Shown here: in pieces, positions 19,038 to 29,313 of the stretch
How positions within the stretch are numbered: position 1 is the first letter of the stretch
Layout of the letters: every line of letters starts with the position of its first letter
Assembly (NCBI RefSeq): GCF_032931615.1
Contig: NZ_CP136759.1
Location: forward strand, 1,550,001-1,614,000
DNA length: 64,000 nt
From: Palleronia sp. LCG004
GTDB taxonomy: Bacteria > Pseudomonadota > Alphaproteobacteria > Rhodobacterales > Rhodobacteraceae
Reading direction: 5' to 3'
Notes under the pieces: generated by a model
What the model was told of the DNA's origin: nothing
Database searches by the model: none
What the model saw: the letters and a program-made list of their open reading frames with translations, nothing else
Made by a program: the position numbers and the translations under genes

Positions 19038-21127
19038 GCCGCATCCGACCCCAGGACGAGGACGGCGACCGATTGCGCGGCGACGTCGATGCTCGACCCG
19101 ACCTCGCCCTTTTCACCGGCATCGCCATCGGTGTCGATGCGCCATTCCCAATGCGTCCCCTCGGGGGCCTCGGGCACAGTCATCTCGATCGCGTCGCCCG
19201 CATTGAAGATCACGAAGGTCGCCATCTCCGTTTCGGCGTAATGCGGCGTTCCGCTGGCCATCCTCAGTTCCATCGCGATGCAGCGAAGTTCGGGATCCTG
19301 CCAGTCGCCGTCGCTCATCGGCTGGCCGTCCGGACGCCACCAGAACAGGTCCTCGAACCCGTCGACCGCGCGTTCGTGGGAATGCAGGAACAGCTTCTGA
19401 CGCACGAGAGGATGCGTCTTGCGGAAATGGATCATCATCCGCGTGAAATCGTGGAAGTCCGGGTCGAAGGCCTCCCAGTCGATCCAGCTGATCTCGTTGT
19501 CCTGCGAATAGGCGTTGTTGTTGCCCTGCTGGGAATTGCCCAGCTCGTCCCCGGCCAGGATCATGGGCGTGCCCTGGCTCAGCATCAGCGTCGCCATCAT
19601 GTTGCGGCGGCGCTGGGCCCGCGCGGCGATCACCTCTTCGTCGTCGGTCTCGCCCTCGACGCCCAGATTGTCGGAATAGTTCTCTCCGTGGCCGTCCGCC
19701 CCGTTCTCGCCGTTGGCCTCGTTGTGCTTCTTGGTGTAGCTGACCGTGTCCATCAGCGTGAAGCCGTCATGCGCGGTCAGCAGGTTCACGGATGCCGTCG
19801 CGGGCCGGCCCGAATGGTCGAATTGCAGCGCGCTGCCGGTCAGCCTGTCGGCCAGGGCCGGTGCCTCGGACGCATCGCCGCGCCAGAACCTGCGCACCGT
19901 ATCGCGATACTTGTCGTTCCATTCCATGAAGGGCGGCGGGAAGGCGCCGAGCTGATAGCCCCCCGGTCCGATATCCCAGGGTTCGGCGATGAGCTTGACG
20001 TCCGACAGGATCGGGTCCTGCCGGATCGCGTCGAAGAATGCCGCGCCGCGGTCGAAGCCTCCCTCGTCCACGCGCCCGAGGGTCGAGCACAGGTCGAAGC
20101 GGAACCCGTCGACATGCATCACCTGCACCCAGTAGCGCAGGGAATCCATGATCATCCGAAGCACCATGGGGTGATCGACGTTGACCGTGTTGCCGGTGCC
20201 CGTGTCGTTCACGTAATAGCGCGGATTGTCCGGCATCAGCCGGTAGTAACTGGCATTGTCGAGCCCGCGAAACGACAGGGTCGGCCCGAGTTCGCTGCCC
20301 TCGCAGGTGTGGTTGTAGACCACGTCCATGATCACCTCGATCCCGGCGGAATGGAATCGGGCGACCATCTGCTGGAACTCGTCGATCTGGTGCCAGGCCA
20401 TGTATTTCGGCTCCGGCGCGAAGAAACCGAAGGTCTGGTAGCCCCAGTAATTCGTCAGCCCCTTCTCGTGCAGGAAGTGGTCCGTCAGAAAGGCCTGTGC
20501 GGGCAGAAGCTCGATCGCCGTGATGCCCAGATCGGTAAGGTATTCCAGCATCGGATCGGACGACATGGCCAGGAACGTGCCCGGATCGTCCACATCCTTG
20601 CGCTTCATGGTGAGGCCCTTCACATGCGCCTCGTAGATGATCGATTGCTGGATCGGCGTATGCAGCCTGCGATCGCTGCCCCACGAGAACGACGGATCCT
20701 CCACGACCGACCGGGGCATGAAGGGTGCACTGTCGCGCGGATCGGCGATCAGGTCCTTGTCCTCGTGATCGACCGGATAGCCCATCAGCGCGTCGTTCCA
20801 CTCGGGATGCTTGGTCAGACGCTTGGCGTAAGGATCCATGAGCAGCTTCGCGGGATTGAACCGATGCCCCTCCTCTGGCGCGAAAGGTCCGTGCGCGCGG
20901 TATCCGTAGCGCTGGCCGGGACGAAGCCCCGAAATGTAGCCGTGCCAGACATCGCCGTCGCGCTCGGGCATCTCGATCTGGACGATCTCGTTGTCCTCGT
21001 GATCGAAGAGGCACAGGATCATCCGTGTCGCGTTCTCGGAGAAGATGGCGAAGTTGACGCCATCGCCGTCGAAAGTCGCACCGATCGGGGCGGGACGACC
21101 TTCGGTCATCGTGAAGCTTATGCTCAT
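19034..21127 (-). CDS. glgX: Glycogen debranching enzyme
   Basis: A 697-residue GlgX-type isoamylase removing alpha-1,6 branches from phosphorylase-limit glycogen. It has an N-terminal CBM48-like domain (PIGATFDGDGVNFAIFSENA) followed by the GH13 barrel: VVYNHTCEG, the nucleophile in GFRFDLCSTLGR, the acid/base Glu in IAEPWDIG and the final Asp in LLTAHDGFTL. Its ATG follows the glgA stop with no gap. Its products feed malQ and glgP in the same operon. Confidence 0.95.
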   Translation of the reverse strand: MSISFTMTEGRPAPIGATFDGDGVNFAIFSENATRMILCLFDHEDNEIVQIEMPERDGDVWHGYISGLRPGQRYGYRAHGPFAPEEGHRFNPAKLLMDPYAKRLTKHPEWNDALMGYPVDHEDKDLIADPRDSAPFMPRSVVEDPSFSWGSDRRLHTPIQQSIIYEAHVKGLTMKRKDVDDPGTFLAMSSDPMLEYLTDLGITAIELLPAQAFLTDHFLHEKGLTNYWGYQTFGFFAPEPKYMAWHQIDEFQQMVARFHSAGIEVIMDVVYNHTCEGSELGPTLSFRGLDNASYYRLMPDNPRYYVNDTGTGNTVNVDHPMVLRMIMDSLRYWVQVMHVDGFRFDLCSTLGRVDEGGFDRGAAFFDAIRQDPILSDVKLIAEPWDIGPGGYQLGAFPPPFMEWNDKYRDTVRRFWRGDASEAPALADRLTGSALQFDHSGRPATASVNLLTAHDGFTLMDTVSYTKKHNEANGENGADGHGENYSDNLGVEGETDDEEVIAARAQRRRNMMATLMLSQGTPMILAGDELGNSQQGNNNAYSQDNEISWIDWEAFDPDFHDFTRMMIHFRKTHPLVRQKLFLHSHERAVDGFEDLFWWRPDGQPMSDGDWQDPELRCIAMELRMASGTPHYAETEMATFVIFNAGDAIEMTVPEAPEGTHWEWRIDTDGDAGEKGEVGSSIDVAAQSVAVLVLGSDAA

Positions 21128-22546
21128 TTATCTCATCAGACTTCTGTAAAGGGCCGCATAGGCCGTGGCTGACCCCTCCCATCCCACGGAATGGCGCATC
21201 GCGTTTCGCGCCACCTTGGGCCAACACTTCTCGTCCGCGAAAAGGTCCGAAAGACGGCCGAGTGCCGCGGCCACCGCCTCGGCGCTGCCCGGATCGTGGA
21301 GGATGCCCGTCGCGACGCCCGCCCGGAGCGCCGCATCGTTCGCGTCGATCACCGTATCGGCGAGCCCCCCGGTCCGCGCCACGACCGGAACCGTGCCATA
21401 GCGCAGCCCGTAAAGCTGCGTGAGGCCGCAGGGTTCGAACCGCGACGGCACGAGGATCGCATCGCCGCCCGCGATCATCAGGTGGCTCATCCGCTCGTCG
21501 TAGCCGATCCTGACCGCGACCCCCTCGCTCTGGGCCGCGGCAAGCCTCCACGCGCTCTCGAACGCGGCGCTTCCCGTCCCGAGAAGGGCAATCTGCCCGC
21601 CGCGCGCCAGAAAGGCCGGCAACGCCTCGAGCAGCAGGTCGAGGCCCTTCTGCTCCGTCAACCGCGAGACCACGACCGCGAGGGGGCCGTCGCCGTCGGG
21701 CAGGCCCATCTCCTGCCTCAGGGCCTTTTTCGCACGGGACTTGCCCGCGGGGGATCTGAAGGGCGGCGCATGGATGTCGGCGGCGGGGTTCCACAGATCG
21801 GTATCGATCCCGTTCAGGATCCCGACGAGGTCGTCCTGCCGCTGGCGGATGAGGCCGTCGAACCCCATGCCGAACGCCTCCTGCGCCAGCTCCCGCGCAT
21901 AGGTGGGGCTTACGGTGGTGATCTTGTCGCTCCAGACGAGGCCGGCCTTGAGGGCGCTGATGCGCCCCCAGAACTCGAACCCGCCCATGTGGAAATCCTC
22001 GGGCTGGAGCTTCAGCTCCCGCAGATGAGCCTCGTCGACGAGGCCGGCGAAGGCCATGTTGTGCACCGTCATGACCGACGGCACGCCCACCCGCATCTTG
22101 TGCAGGTAATAGGGCGCGAACCCTGCCTGCCAGTCGTGGCAATGCACGAGATCCGGCCGCCAGCCCGCCGCACCGTCCTGCGCGATATAGGCCGCCCCGA
22201 GCGACAGCGCGGCGAAGCGGCGCGCATTGTCGTCCCAGTCGCTCCCCGAGCCGTCGCCGTAGATCCCCCCCTCCCGGTCATAGAGATGCGGCGCGTCGAG
22301 GATCAGCAGCGGCAGGTCGCGCGACCCGTAGGACAGGATGCGGGCGGGTCCGCCGAAAAGCTCGGGGAACCGCGCGACCTCGCGCGCGCCGCCGGTCTCG
22401 GCCGTGACCTTGGGATAGCCCGGCAGAAGGACGCGCATCTCGACGTCCTGACCGGCCAATGCATGCGGCAGCGCGCCCACCACGTCCGCAAGTCCACCGG
22501 TCTTGATCAGGGGCGCGCATTCCGACGCGACCGACAGGACGCGCAT
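21128..22546 (-). CDS. glgA: Glycogen synthase
   Basis: A 472-residue GT5 glycogen synthase using ADP-glucose. The N-terminal ADP-glucose motif KTGGLADVVGALP is at residues 15-27, and the C-terminal signature VPSRFEPCGLTQLYGLRYG, with the GGLADTV segment, completes the GT-B fold. Two ATGs occur in tandem at 22549 and 22546; the family start (MRVLSVASE) is the second, which overlaps the glgC stop by one base. It accepts ADP-glucose from GlgC, encoded directly upstream. Confidence 0.95.
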   Translation of the reverse strand: MRVLSVASECAPLIKTGGLADVVGALPHALAGQDVEMRVLLPGYPKVTAETGGAREVARFPELFGGPARILSYGSRDLPLLILDAPHLYDREGGIYGDGSGSDWDDNARRFAALSLGAAYIAQDGAAGWRPDLVHCHDWQAGFAPYYLHKMRVGVPSVMTVHNMAFAGLVDEAHLRELKLQPEDFHMGGFEFWGRISALKAGLVWSDKITTVSPTYARELAQEAFGMGFDGLIRQRQDDLVGILNGIDTDLWNPAADIHAPPFRSPAGKSRAKKALRQEMGLPDGDGPLAVVVSRLTEQKGLDLLLEALPAFLARGGQIALLGTGSAAFESAWRLAAAQSEGVAVRIGYDERMSHLMIAGGDAILVPSRFEPCGLTQLYGLRYGTVPVVARTGGLADTVIDANDAALRAGVATGILHDPGSAEAVAAALGRLSDLFADEKCWPKVARNAMRHSVGWEGSATAYAALYRSLMR

Positions 22547-23820
22547 CATTGCCGGGCGGTCCATTCGTCGATCATGCTCTGCGTGATCAGCGTGACACCG
22601 CCCTCGCTCACCCGGAAGATGCCGCCGTGATCGGGGGCGTTCGGCCCGCCGACGACAAGGCCCTCGGGGATCTCGATGCCGCCATCGACCACGCATTTCG
22701 TGAGCTTCACGTTCCGTCCGATGACCACATGCGGCAGGATCACCGATTCCTCGAGCTGCGCGTAGCTGTTGGTATGAACCTGGGTGAACAGCAGGGATTG
22801 CCGGATCTCGGTCCCCGACACGATGCACCCCCCCGAGACGAGCGACGAGATCGCGTGGCCCCGCCTGTCGGCCTCGTCATGGATGAACTTCGCGGGCGGC
22901 GTCCCCTCGGAATAGCTCCAGATCGGCCAGTTCCGGTCCCAGAGGTCGAGATCGGGATCGAAATCCGTGAGGTCGATATTGGCCCGCCAATAGGCGTCGA
23001 TCGTCCCCACATCGCGCCAGTACGAAGGCGCGCCGTCGCGGTGGCGCACGCAGGAATCGTCGAAGCGATGCGCCTGTGCGTGGCCGTTCTTCACGATGTA
23101 GGGAATGATGTCTCCGCCGAAATCGTGCTTGCTGTCCACGACGCTCTCGTCGGCCTGCAGCAGCTCGCGCAGATAGGACCACTTGAAGACGTAGATCCCC
23201 ATCGAGGCGAGCGTCTGGGTGTCGTCTCCGGGCATGCCCGGCGGGTCCTTGGGCTTTTCCAGGAACGACGTGATGCGCCGGCTCTCGTCGACCGCCATGA
23301 CGCCGAAGGCGGACGCCTCGTGGCGCGGCACGGTCAGGCAGCCGACCGTCACGTCGGCTCCGGTATCGACATGCTCGGCCAGCATGACCTCGTAATCCAT
23401 CTTGTAGATATGGTCGCCGGCGAGGATCAGGATGTACTCGATCCCGTAGCTGTCGATGATGTCGATGTTCTGCGTGACGGCGTCGGCGGTGCCGACATAC
23501 CACTTGTCCTCGCTCACCCGCTGCGAGGCCGGCAGGATGTCGAGATATTCGTTGCGGTCTGCGCGGAAGAACGACCAGCCGCGCTGACAATGCCGTATCA
23601 GGCTGTGCGCCTTGTACTGCGTCGCGATCGCCATCTTGCGGATCCCGGAATTGAGCGCGTTCGACAGCGCGAAATCGATGATCCGCGTCTTGCCGCCGAA
23701 CGGCACCGCGGGCTTCGCGCGGTTGTCGGTCAGCTCCTTCAGCCGCGATCCGCGCCCGCCCGCCAGCACGAAGGCCAGCGTGCGTGTCGACAATCTTGCA
23801 TTGGGTTTGTTGTTATCCAT
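22546..23820 (-). CDS. glgC: Glucose-1-phosphate adenylyltransferase
   Basis: A 424-residue ADP-glucose pyrophosphorylase, the committing and usually allosterically controlled step of glycogen synthesis. The nucleotide loop [11 protein letters not shown] and the adjacent [11 protein letters not shown], which carries activator-site residues, lie near the N-terminus. A C-terminal beta-helix domain follows with [11 protein letters not shown]. The ATG at 23820 has a strong GGAGGGACGAG ribosome site just upstream. It lies between glgB (44 bp away) and glgA (coupled). Confidence 0.96.
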   Translation of the reverse strand: MDNNKPNARLSTRTLAFVLAGGRGSRLKELTDNRAKPAVPFGGKTRIIDFALSNALNSGIRKMAIATQYKAHSLIRHCQRGWSFFRADRNEYLDILPASQRVSEDKWYVGTADAVTQNIDIIDSYGIEYILILAGDHIYKMDYEVMLAEHVDTGADVTVGCLTVPRHEASAFGVMAVDESRRITSFLEKPKDPPGMPGDDTQTLASMGIYVFKWSYLRELLQADESVVDSKHDFGGDIIPYIVKNGHAQAHRFDDSCVRHRDGAPSYWRDVGTIDAYWRANIDLTDFDPDLDLWDRNWPIWSYSEGTPPAKFIHDEADRRGHAISSLVSGGCIVSGTEIRQSLLFTQVHTNSYAQLEESVILPHVVIGRNVKLTKCVVDGGIEIPEGLVVGGPNAPDHGGIFRVSEGGVTLITQSMIDEWTARQ

Positions 23821-23863
23821 CTCGTCCCTCCTCCCTTCGGGCTCGTTCGACGGCCCGTTTCGC

Positions 23864-26059
23864 TCATTCCTTGACGAAGATCTGCGTGGAGAGCGGCGGG
23901 AGATAGAGCTCGGCGCGCGCGGGCTGTCCGTGCAGCGGTTCCTCCCGCGCCTCGATATGCCCCATATTGCCGCGGTCGCCGCCGCCATAGATACCCGCAT
24001 CGGTGTTGAGCGCCTCGCGCCAACGTCCCGAGGACGGCATGGGCAGGACATGCCCGATCCGCTCGACGGGTGTCATGTTGCAGACCACCACGACCTCCTT
24101 GTCGTTCCCGCCCGACCGCCGGATCCACGCATAGGTGGAATTCGTGCTGTCGTCGGCCTCGATCCACTGGAAGCCCTCGGGGCTCCAGTCGAGCCGGTGA
24201 AGCGCGGGCGTCGAGGTGTAGAGAGTGTTGAGATCGCGTACCAGCTTGCGCACGCCGTCATGCTTCGGATCGTCGAACAGATGCCAGGACAGCTGCGCCA
24301 TCTCGTTCCATTCGGTGGGCTGGGCGAATTCGCATCCCATGAAGAGAAGCTTCTTGCCCGGATGACCCCACATGAAGCCGTAATAGGCCCGCAGGTTGGC
24401 GAATTTCTCGGCCTCGGTGCCCGGCATCTTGCCGATCATCGACCCCTTGCCGTGCACGACCTCGTCATGGCTGATCGGAAGGATGAAGTTTTCCGAGAAC
24501 GCGTAATGCAGGCCGAAGGTCATCTGGTGATGATGATGCCGGCGATAGAGCGGGTCCTTGGACATGTAGCTGAGCGTGTCGTTCATCCAGCCCATGTTCC
24601 ATTTGTAGCCGAAGCCGAGCCCGCCTGCGTCGACGGGATGCGACACGCCGGGGAAGCTGGTCGATTCCTCGGCCACGGTCATCACGCCGGGGTTCTGTCC
24701 GTAGGCGGCGATGTTGGTCTTCTGCAGCATCGCGATCGCCTCGTAATTCTCGCGACCGCCATCCTTGTTGGGCACCCATTCCCCGTCGCGACGGCTGTAA
24801 TCGCGGTAGAGCATCGAGGCGACGGCATCCACGCGCAGGCCGTCGACATGATATTCGTCGAGCCAGTAGAGCGCGTTCGAGACGAGGAAATTCGCGACCT
24901 CGTTGCGGCCGTAATTGTAGATCAGCGTGTTCCAGTCCTGATGGAACCCTTCCCGCGGATCGGCATGCTCGTAAAGATGGGTCCCGTCGAAAAGGCCGAG
25001 CCCGTGCGGATCGGCCGGGAAGTGACCCGGCACCCAGTCGAGAAGCACGCCCACGTCGCGCTTGTGCGCGGCCTCGACGAGGTTGCGGAATTCGTGCGGC
25101 GTCCCGTGACGGACCGTCGGCGCAAACAGGCCCACGGGCTGATAGCCCCATGACCCGTCGAACGGATATTCGCTGATCGGCATGAGCTCGATATGGGTGA
25201 AGCCCATCTCGACCACGTAATCGACGAGTTCCTCGGCCGCTTCCTGATAGCTGAGCGGTCGGTTGCCCTCGTCGACCTTCCGCTTCCACGATGGCAGATG
25301 CACTTCGTAGACCGAGATCGGCGCGCCCCGTTCGTTGCGGGCCTCGCGCGACTTCATCCACTTGGCATCCTGCCAGCCATAGCCGCGGATATCGCGCACG
25401 ACGGAGGCGTTCTCGGGCGGATGCTGCGAGCCGAACCCGACCGGGTCGGATTTGAGCGGCTGTCGTTGCCCGTCGGCCCCGAGTATCTCGTACTTGTAGG
25501 CCTCGCCCTCGCCGATATTCGGAACGAAGATTTCCCAGGTTCCCGTAGCACCGCGCTTGCGCATCACGTGGCGGCGACCGTCCCAGCCGTTGAATTCGCC
25601 GACGACGCTCACGCGCTGGGCATTCGGTGCCCAGACCGCGAAATGCGTGCCGTGCTGCCCCTCATGCTCGAGCACATGCGCCCCGAGCGCGGTCCAGATC
25701 CGCTGGTGCGTGCCCTCGCCCAGAAGGTATTCGTCCATCTCGCCCATCACCGGGCCATAGCGATACGGGTCTTCGAACTCCCAGTCCTTGTCCCCGGCAA
25801 CGCCCTTGATCCAGTAATGGCCATCGCCCGGGGCCGGCCCCGAGAAGACTCCGGTGCCGTCGACGGGCTTCAGCGGATGGGCCGTTCCGCCGGCCATCGC
25901 GAACATTTCCGAGGCCCCTGGATCGAAGCAGGTCACGTGGCGGACCCCATCGATCATGTGGGGCCCGAGGACAGAGAAGGGATCGCCGTGCCGCCCGGCC
26001 TCGATCGCGCGGGCGGCTTCGACGGTGATTGCGGCGGGTTTGGCTTGCGACTGGTTCAT
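23864..26059 (-). CDS. glgB: 1,4-alpha-glucan branching enzyme
   Basis: A 731-residue GH13 branching enzyme introducing alpha-1,6 links. It has the long N-terminal form: an N1 domain, a CBM48 ([22 protein letters not shown]), then the barrel with the nucleophile in [13 protein letters not shown], acid/base Glu in VAEESTSFP and the final Asp in [12 protein letters not shown], ending in a beta domain. It sits between glgP and glgC, spaced 51 and 44 bp from them. Confidence 0.96.
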   Translation of the reverse strand: MNQSQAKPAAITVEAARAIEAGRHGDPFSVLGPHMIDGVRHVTCFDPGASEMFAMAGGTAHPLKPVDGTGVFSGPAPGDGHYWIKGVAGDKDWEFEDPYRYGPVMGEMDEYLLGEGTHQRIWTALGAHVLEHEGQHGTHFAVWAPNAQRVSVVGEFNGWDGRRHVMRKRGATGTWEIFVPNIGEGEAYKYEILGADGQRQPLKSDPVGFGSQHPPENASVVRDIRGYGWQDAKWMKSREARNERGAPISVYEVHLPSWKRKVDEGNRPLSYQEAAEELVDYVVEMGFTHIELMPISEYPFDGSWGYQPVGLFAPTVRHGTPHEFRNLVEAAHKRDVGVLLDWVPGHFPADPHGLGLFDGTHLYEHADPREGFHQDWNTLIYNYGRNEVANFLVSNALYWLDEYHVDGLRVDAVASMLYRDYSRRDGEWVPNKDGGRENYEAIAMLQKTNIAAYGQNPGVMTVAEESTSFPGVSHPVDAGGLGFGYKWNMGWMNDTLSYMSKDPLYRRHHHHQMTFGLHYAFSENFILPISHDEVVHGKGSMIGKMPGTEAEKFANLRAYYGFMWGHPGKKLLFMGCEFAQPTEWNEMAQLSWHLFDDPKHDGVRKLVRDLNTLYTSTPALHRLDWSPEGFQWIEADDSTNSTYAWIRRSGGNDKEVVVVCNMTPVERIGHVLPMPSSGRWREALNTDAGIYGGGDRGNMGHIEAREEPLHGQPARAELYLPPLSTQIFVKE

Positions 26060-26109
26060 GACCTCTATCGTAGGTCACCGTTACGTCATCGCAAGCGCTC
26101 CCGCGCGAC

Positions 26110-28476
26110 TTACTCTGCGGCAAGCGTCTCCATACGCCAAACGTCGCGCATGTAGCCGCGGATCGTCCTGTCGCTGCTGAACCAGCCGGACCGCGCGGTA
26201 TTGAGGATCGCCATGCGGTTCCAGTTCTCCTGGTCGGCATAGGCGGCATCGACCTCGCGCTGTGCACGGTGGAAATCCGTGAAGTCCGAGGCCACGAGGA
26301 AGTAATCCGCCTCGGAGATGTTGGACACGATCCCCTCGAAACCGTGCCCGAACGTCCCGGTCGAGATCGCGTCGAGCGCGCGCTTGAGCCGGGGATCGGC
26401 GTCGATCGCCTGCCGCGCATGGCCCTCGATCCCGCGACGTGCGACGACCTCGGGAGCCTGCATGCCGAAAAGGAAGAAATTCTCGGCACCCACCAGGTCG
26501 CGGATCTCGACATTGGCGCCGTCGAGCGTGCCGATGGTCAATGCGCCGTTCAGCGCGAACTTCATGTTGCCCGTGCCCGATGCCTCCTTGCCGGCGGTCG
26601 AGATCTGCTCGGACAGCTCGGCCGCGGGGATGAGCCGCTCGGCGAGGGTCACGTTGTAGTTCGCGGGATAGGCGACCTTCAGCAGGTCCCGCGTGTCCGG
26701 GTCGGCGTTCACCACCTCCGAGACCGCATTGATGAGGTGGATGATCTGCTTGGCAAAGACGTATCCCGGTGCAGCCTTGCCGCCGAAGATCTTCACCCGC
26801 GGCGTCCAACCGGCACCGGGATTGTCCTTCATGTCCTGCCAGATCGCGATCGTCTCGAGAATGTTGAGATGCTGACGCTTGTATTCGTGGATCCGCTTGA
26901 TCTGCACGTCGAACATCGCGTCGGGATCGACGATCGTTCCCCGCTCGCCCAGGTAATTGGCGAGATCGGCCTTGTTGGCCCGCTTGGCCGAGGCATAGGC
27001 CTCGCGGAAGGTGCTGTCGTCGGCCATCGGCTCGAGCTTCTGGAGCTGCTCCAGATCGTCGATCCAGCCCGGCCCGATCGCCTCGGTGATGAGCGAGGAG
27101 AGCCGCGGATTGGCCGAGAGGAGCCAGCGACGCGGCGTGACGCCGTTCGTCTGGTTCACGATCCGGTCGGGATGAAGCCGGTGCAGCTCGGCAAAGACGG
27201 TATCCTTCATCAGGTCCGTGTGCAGCGCCGAGACGCCGTTCACCTTGTGCGCCATGGTGAAGGCCAGCGGCCCCATCAGCACGTCCCCGTCGCCCAGCAT
27301 CGCGACGGCGCGGTCGGGATGGTTCGCGGCATGATCGCGGTCGATCTGCTCGATCAGCTGGAAATGCCGGGGCAGCAGATCCATCATCAGCCCACGGCTC
27401 CAACGCTCCAGCGCCTCGGGCAGCAGGGTGTGGTTGGTATAGCTCAGGCATTCGCGCGCGACGTTGATCGCCTGCGCCAGATCCATGCCCTTCTCGTCGG
27501 CGAGGATGCGGACGAGCTCGGGCCCCGCGATCGCGGGATGCGTGTCGTTCAACTGGATCGCGACCTTCTGGGGCAGCATCGACAGGTCGTCGTATTCGCT
27601 TTCGAACCGCTGCACGATGTCGCGCAGCGACGCGGCGGTGAAGAAGAATTCCTGCTTGAGACGCAGGCGCTTGCCCTCTTCCGTGGTGTCGTCGGGATAG
27701 AGGACGCGGGAGATCGTGCGCGCCAGGTTCTCGGGCTCCGCCGCTCCGTAATAGTCACCCGCGTTGAAGCGATCGAGATCGAAGATCTCGACGGGGCGCG
27801 CGGCCCAGAGCCTCAGCGTGTTGGCCCAGCGCCCCTTCCAGCCGACGATCGGCGTGTCGAACGCCGCGGCAAGCACCGATTCCCCGGGCGTCCAGACGGT
27901 CTTGCCGCCGAGATCCGTCACCTCGCCGCCGAAGCCGATCGAATGGACCACGTCGGGGCGTTCGAATTCCCAGGCATGCTGCTGCTTCAGCCAGTCCTCG
28001 GGCTGCTCCACCTGGCGGCCGTCCTGGAAGCTCTGCCGGAAAAGGCCGTGTTCGTAGCGGATGCCGTATCCGAAGGCCGGACAGCCGAGCGTCGACATCG
28101 ACTCGAGGAAGCACGCCGCGAGCCGTCCGAGCCCGCCATTCCCGAGCGCCGCATCGGGCTCGTCCCCGAGAACATCCTCGAGCGACAGCCCCACTTCCTC
28201 GAAGATCGGTTTCACCTCGTCGAGAAGGCCGAGATTGACCACGGCATCCTCGAGCAAGCGACCGATCAGGAATTCCATCGACAGGTAATAGACCCGCTTG
28301 CCCGCCTTGGCATACGTCGCCTCCTGCGAGGCGAACCACGGATCGACGATCCGGTCACGGATCGCAAAGCTCAGCGCCAGTCTCCAGTCGGTCAGGCCAG
28401 CCTTCTCTTCCACTCTGCCAAGGCTGTACCTCAGATGCCGTCGGATGTCGTCGCGCAATGTCGGGAGGATTGGCAT
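26110..28476 (-). CDS. glgP: Glycogen phosphorylase
   Basis: A 788-residue PLP-dependent phosphorylase releasing glucose-1-P from alpha-1,4 chain ends. The PLP-lysine region GTGNMKFALNGALTIGTLDGAN is conserved near the C-terminus, and the family landmark YYLSMEFLIGR lies near residue 67. The ATG at 28476 is chosen because an AGAAAGG ribosome site precedes it and the start MPILPTLRDDI gives normal length. It is the first gene of the glg operon; the AT-rich region upstream holds the likely promoter. Confidence 0.95.
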   Translation of the reverse strand: MPILPTLRDDIRRHLRYSLGRVEEKAGLTDWRLALSFAIRDRIVDPWFASQEATYAKAGKRVYYLSMEFLIGRLLEDAVVNLGLLDEVKPIFEEVGLSLEDVLGDEPDAALGNGGLGRLAACFLESMSTLGCPAFGYGIRYEHGLFRQSFQDGRQVEQPEDWLKQQHAWEFERPDVVHSIGFGGEVTDLGGKTVWTPGESVLAAAFDTPIVGWKGRWANTLRLWAARPVEIFDLDRFNAGDYYGAAEPENLARTISRVLYPDDTTEEGKRLRLKQEFFFTAASLRDIVQRFESEYDDLSMLPQKVAIQLNDTHPAIAGPELVRILADEKGMDLAQAINVARECLSYTNHTLLPEALERWSRGLMMDLLPRHFQLIEQIDRDHAANHPDRAVAMLGDGDVLMGPLAFTMAHKVNGVSALHTDLMKDTVFAELHRLHPDRIVNQTNGVTPRRWLLSANPRLSSLITEAIGPGWIDDLEQLQKLEPMADDSTFREAYASAKRANKADLANYLGERGTIVDPDAMFDVQIKRIHEYKRQHLNILETIAIWQDMKDNPGAGWTPRVKIFGGKAAPGYVFAKQIIHLINAVSEVVNADPDTRDLLKVAYPANYNVTLAERLIPAAELSEQISTAGKEASGTGNMKFALNGALTIGTLDGANVEIRDLVGAENFFLFGMQAPEVVARRGIEGHARQAIDADPRLKRALDAISTGTFGHGFEGIVSNISEADYFLVASDFTDFHRAQREVDAAYADQENWNRMAILNTARSGWFSSDRTIRGYMRDVWRMETLAAE

Positions 28477-28557
28477 GGGATACCTTTCTGAAGAAAGCGT
28501 CTCGATCGGCAGATCCGGTGGGCGTCTCGCCCGCGCGGGCCGATCCCGCAAGCACCC

Positions 28558-28587
28558 TACATATCCAAATGTAAATTAATGGTGCAA
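28558..28587 (-). promoter_or_regulatory. Candidate promoter/operator region of the glycogen operon
   Basis: On the minus strand TTGCAC (28582-28587) and TATGTA (28558-28563) are spaced 18 bp apart in an AT-rich patch that stands out from its surroundings. The spacer contains CCA and TGG arms in inverted orientation, suggestive of a LacI-type operator but imperfect in the middle. It would give a leader of about 70 nt before glgP. Judged by eye. Confidence 0.35.
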
Positions 28588-28641
28588 TCCGGCATCGGCG
28601 GAACAACCGACCTTTGTTGCAACGAACGCCGCGTCGCGGCC

Positions 28642-29313
28642 TCAGTCCGTGTCGAGGCCGAGCCGGTCGCGGATGAAGGCGAGCGCCACGCCCAGCCCGT
28701 CGGGCGCGATTCCGTGGGCCGTGCCCTCCATCACATGCGCGAAGACATCGAGCCCCGCATCCTGCAATGCCTGCGCCGCCTCGGGCATCGAGGCGGGCGG
28801 CACCACGTCGTCCTGGTCGCCGTGGATGAGCAGGATGGGCGGCTTCGCCTTCAGCTCGGCCTCGAGCGTCTCGGGCCGCATCAGCCGCCCCGAAAAGCCC
28901 ACGACCGCCGCCACGGGATCCTCGCGCCTGAGCGCGACATGCAGCGCCATCATCGTGCCTTGCGAAAAGCCCAGCAGCACGAGCTGGTCGGGCTCGATCC
29001 CCTCGTCGAGGATCACGTCGTCGAGATAGGCGTTCAGATCGGCCGCCGCGGCATCCATCGCCCGATCGGCCTCGACCGGGTCGGACCCGTCGAGCCAGGC
29101 GATCGGAAACCACTGGAACCCCGCGGGATTCACGGCCGACCGCTCCGGCGCGTCGGGAGCCAGGAAGACAGTGTCGGGCAGATGCTCCGAAAGCGGCTCG
29201 GCCAGCCCCAGGAGGTCGTTGCCGTCCGCACCGTATCCGTGGAGAAAGACCACGACGGATCCGGTCCGCCCCGAGGCGCTGTCGCGCCGCTTGCTGTCGA
29301 GAACCCGCGTCAT
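28642..29313 (-). CDS. Phospholipase/carboxylesterase family alpha/beta hydrolase
   Basis: A 223-residue serine hydrolase of the acyl-protein-thioesterase-like carboxylesterase family. It has the oxyanion segment FLHGYGADGNDL, nucleophile elbow GFSQGT, a catalytic Asp in HGDQDDVVP and His in GTAHGI. No signal peptide, so cytoplasmic. Its ATG overlaps the stop of the upstream DNA glycosylase gene by 4 bp. It likely cleaves short esters; the natural substrate is unknown. Confidence 0.85.
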   Translation of the reverse strand: MTRVLDSKRRDSASGRTGSVVVFLHGYGADGNDLLGLAEPLSEHLPDTVFLAPDAPERSAVNPAGFQWFPIAWLDGSDPVEADRAMDAAAADLNAYLDDVILDEGIEPDQLVLLGFSQGTMMALHVALRREDPVAAVVGFSGRLMRPETLEAELKAKPPILLIHGDQDDVVPPASMPEAAQALQDAGLDVFAHVMEGTAHGIAPDGLGVALAFIRDRLGLDTD

